A stretch of DNA of 13,266 bases, from NCBI GenBank assembly GCA_900758955.1, contig CAAETL010000229.1, positions 1 through 13,266 on the forward strand, given 5' to 3'. A model generated the notes under the pieces. That model made no database searches, was not told where the DNA came from, and saw nothing but the letters and a program-made list of their open reading frames with translations. Position numbers and translations under genes: made by a program. This DNA comes from an uncultured Oscillospiraceae bacterium. Lineage in GTDB: Bacteria; Bacillota; Clostridia; Oscillospirales; Oscillospiraceae. Shown piece by piece: positions 12,359 through 13,266 of the stretch (the first letter of the stretch is position 1; the number at the start of each line of letters is the position of its first letter).

Positions 12359-13266
12359 ATGACGATCCAAGAAGTGCAGCAGGAGATTCTCCGGCTGAAA
12401 AAAGAGAAAGATATTTGTATCCTAGCACATAGCTATCAGGGGCATGAAATTTTGGAAATCGCGGACTATGTGGGGGACTCCTACGGTCTCAGCGTGCAAG
12501 CCAGCAACGCGCCCCAGAAAAATGTTATCATGTGCGGCGTTCGCTTTATGGCGGAGACCTGCAAGGTCCTCTCCCCTGAAAAGCGGGTCTGGCTGCCCAA
12601 TCCCACCGCCGGCTGTCCCATGGCCGACCAAATGGACCGGGCCATGATTTCCCAGGTTAAGGAACAGTTTCCCGGCTATGCGGTGGTCTGCTACATCAAT
12701 ACCACATCGGAGCTGAAAACCATTTGCGACGTGTGCGTTACCTCCTCCTCCGCAGTGGAAATCTGCCGGAAGATGGAGGCCAAGGATATTTTGTTTATTC
12801 CCGACCAGAACTTGGCCCAATATGTGGCCAAGCAGCTCCCGGAAAAGAACATTCGCTATCTCCATGGAGGCTGTCCCCGTCACGCCATTGTCACGGTCAC
12901 CGAGGTGGACGCCGCCCGTGCGGCCCATCCCAACGCCCTACTGTTGGTTCATCCCGAGTGTATTCCGGAGGTGGCGGACCGGGCCGATTACGTGGGATCT
13001 ACCACGGGTATTATGAAATACGCCATGGAGTCAGACGCCAAGGAGTTCATCATCGGCACGGAGACCAGCATTGCCGAACATTTACAGTTCGACTGTCCGG
13101 AGAAGCAGTTCTATCCCCTCAGTGATAACCTGATGTGCAGCAACATGAAGATCACCACCCTGATGGACATCTACCACTGCGTGCAGGGTTCCGCCGGAGA
13201 AGAGATTGAACTGGAAGAGGATGTCATTGCCGGCGCGAGGCGCTGTATTGACGAAATGATTCGGCT
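12359..13266 (+). CDS. nadA: Quinolinate synthase (partial, runs off right edge)
   Basis: 302 residues are visible, close to the usual 300-305 of the short form, so only the last few codons are missing. The enzyme carries a [4Fe-4S] cluster and condenses iminoaspartate from NadB with dihydroxyacetone phosphate to give quinolinate. Visible are ILAHSYQGHEILEIADYVGDS (21-41), CGVRFMAETCKVLSP (59-73), PNPTAGCPMAD (80-90), YINTTSELK (112-120), CVTSSSAVEI (126-135), FIPDQNLAQYV (146-156), HGGCPRH (169-175), VHPEC (197-201), GTETSIAEHL (233-242) and LMCSNMKITTL (258-268). The three likely cluster ligands are C86, C172 and C260, with spacing like that of the Thermotoga enzyme. The ATG at 12359 has AGGAGG 6-7 bases upstream, and that site is complementary to a segment in the leader. 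It is the last visible gene of the nadB-nadC-niaR-nadA operon. Confidence 0.97.
   Translation, partial: MTIQEVQQEILRLKKEKDICILAHSYQGHEILEIADYVGDSYGLSVQASNAPQKNVIMCGVRFMAETCKVLSPEKRVWLPNPTAGCPMADQMDRAMISQVKEQFPGYAVVCYINTTSELKTICDVCVTSSSAVEICRKMEAKDILFIPDQNLAQYVAKQLPEKNIRYLHGGCPRHAIVTVTEVDAARAAHPNALLLVHPECIPEVADRADYVGSTTGIMKYAMESDAKEFIIGTETSIAEHLQFDCPEKQFYPLSDNLMCSNMKITTLMDIYHCVQGSAGEEIELEEDVIAGARRCIDEMIR

Noticed and set aside
12422..12928. 168-codon minus-strand frame and several plus-strand frames within nadA
   Set aside because: nadA itself is open to the right edge with all family motifs, so these are shadows.
1..13266. CRISPR array, rRNA, tRNA, insertion sequence or prophage structural genes
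   Set aside because: No spaced direct repeats, no rRNA or tRNA signatures, and no transposase, integrase or recognisable phage protein were found in the window.

Overview
The window looks like a chromosome segment of a Gram-positive anaerobe of class Clostridia, probably an Oscillospiraceae-type gut bacterium (Flavonifractor/Intestinimonas-like). This rests on strong AGGAGG-type ribosome binding sites, moderately GC-rich codon use, a NiaR-type NAD regulator, a DUF554 membrane protein, and a PcrA helicase with an N-terminal extension and an insertion. No species assignment is possible from the sequence alone.

Positions 1-3000 hold loosely connected genes. First comes the C-terminal tail of an unrecognised protein that enters from the left edge. 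A 600-base stretch rich in inverted repeats follows. A dihydrofolate-reductase-fold protein lies on the minus strand, facing away from a DUF554 membrane protein and a GNAT acetyltransferase on the plus strand. A textbook terminator at 2983-3027 closes this part.

Positions 3100-6293 form a compact signalling operon: a small lipoprotein, a stand-alone (p)ppGpp synthetase, an OmpR-type response regulator and a sensor histidine kinase. The last three overlap by ATGA, so translational coupling is likely. The genes are arranged as if envelope sensing and alarmone production belong to one unit, but this is inference. A 20-bp perfect hairpin separates the operon from the convergent pcrA helicase gene (6383-8860, minus strand).

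From 9150 to the right edge runs the de novo NAD operon in the order nadB - nadC - niaR - nadA. It turns aspartate plus dihydroxyacetone phosphate into quinolinate and then nicotinate mononucleotide, with the repressor gene inside the operon. A near-consensus promoter (9176-9204) abuts a 22-bp palindrome that is a candidate NiaR operator, and the nadB leader is about 305 nt and highly structured. nadA runs off the right edge and is complete up to the last codons.

The most notable signal is regulatory RNA. The 108-nt leader in front of nadA can fold so that its Shine-Dalgarno is locked in a perfect 10-bp stem closing a three-way junction, and an alternative hairpin competes for the same anti-SD strand. 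Just upstream lies an 11-nt block (CGGGTCCAGAT) that is repeated exactly in the nadB leader, in both cases after a hairpin and a GCC(C)...(G)GGT mini-hairpin. Two related elements in front of two NAD genes could be an undescribed cis-regulatory RNA.
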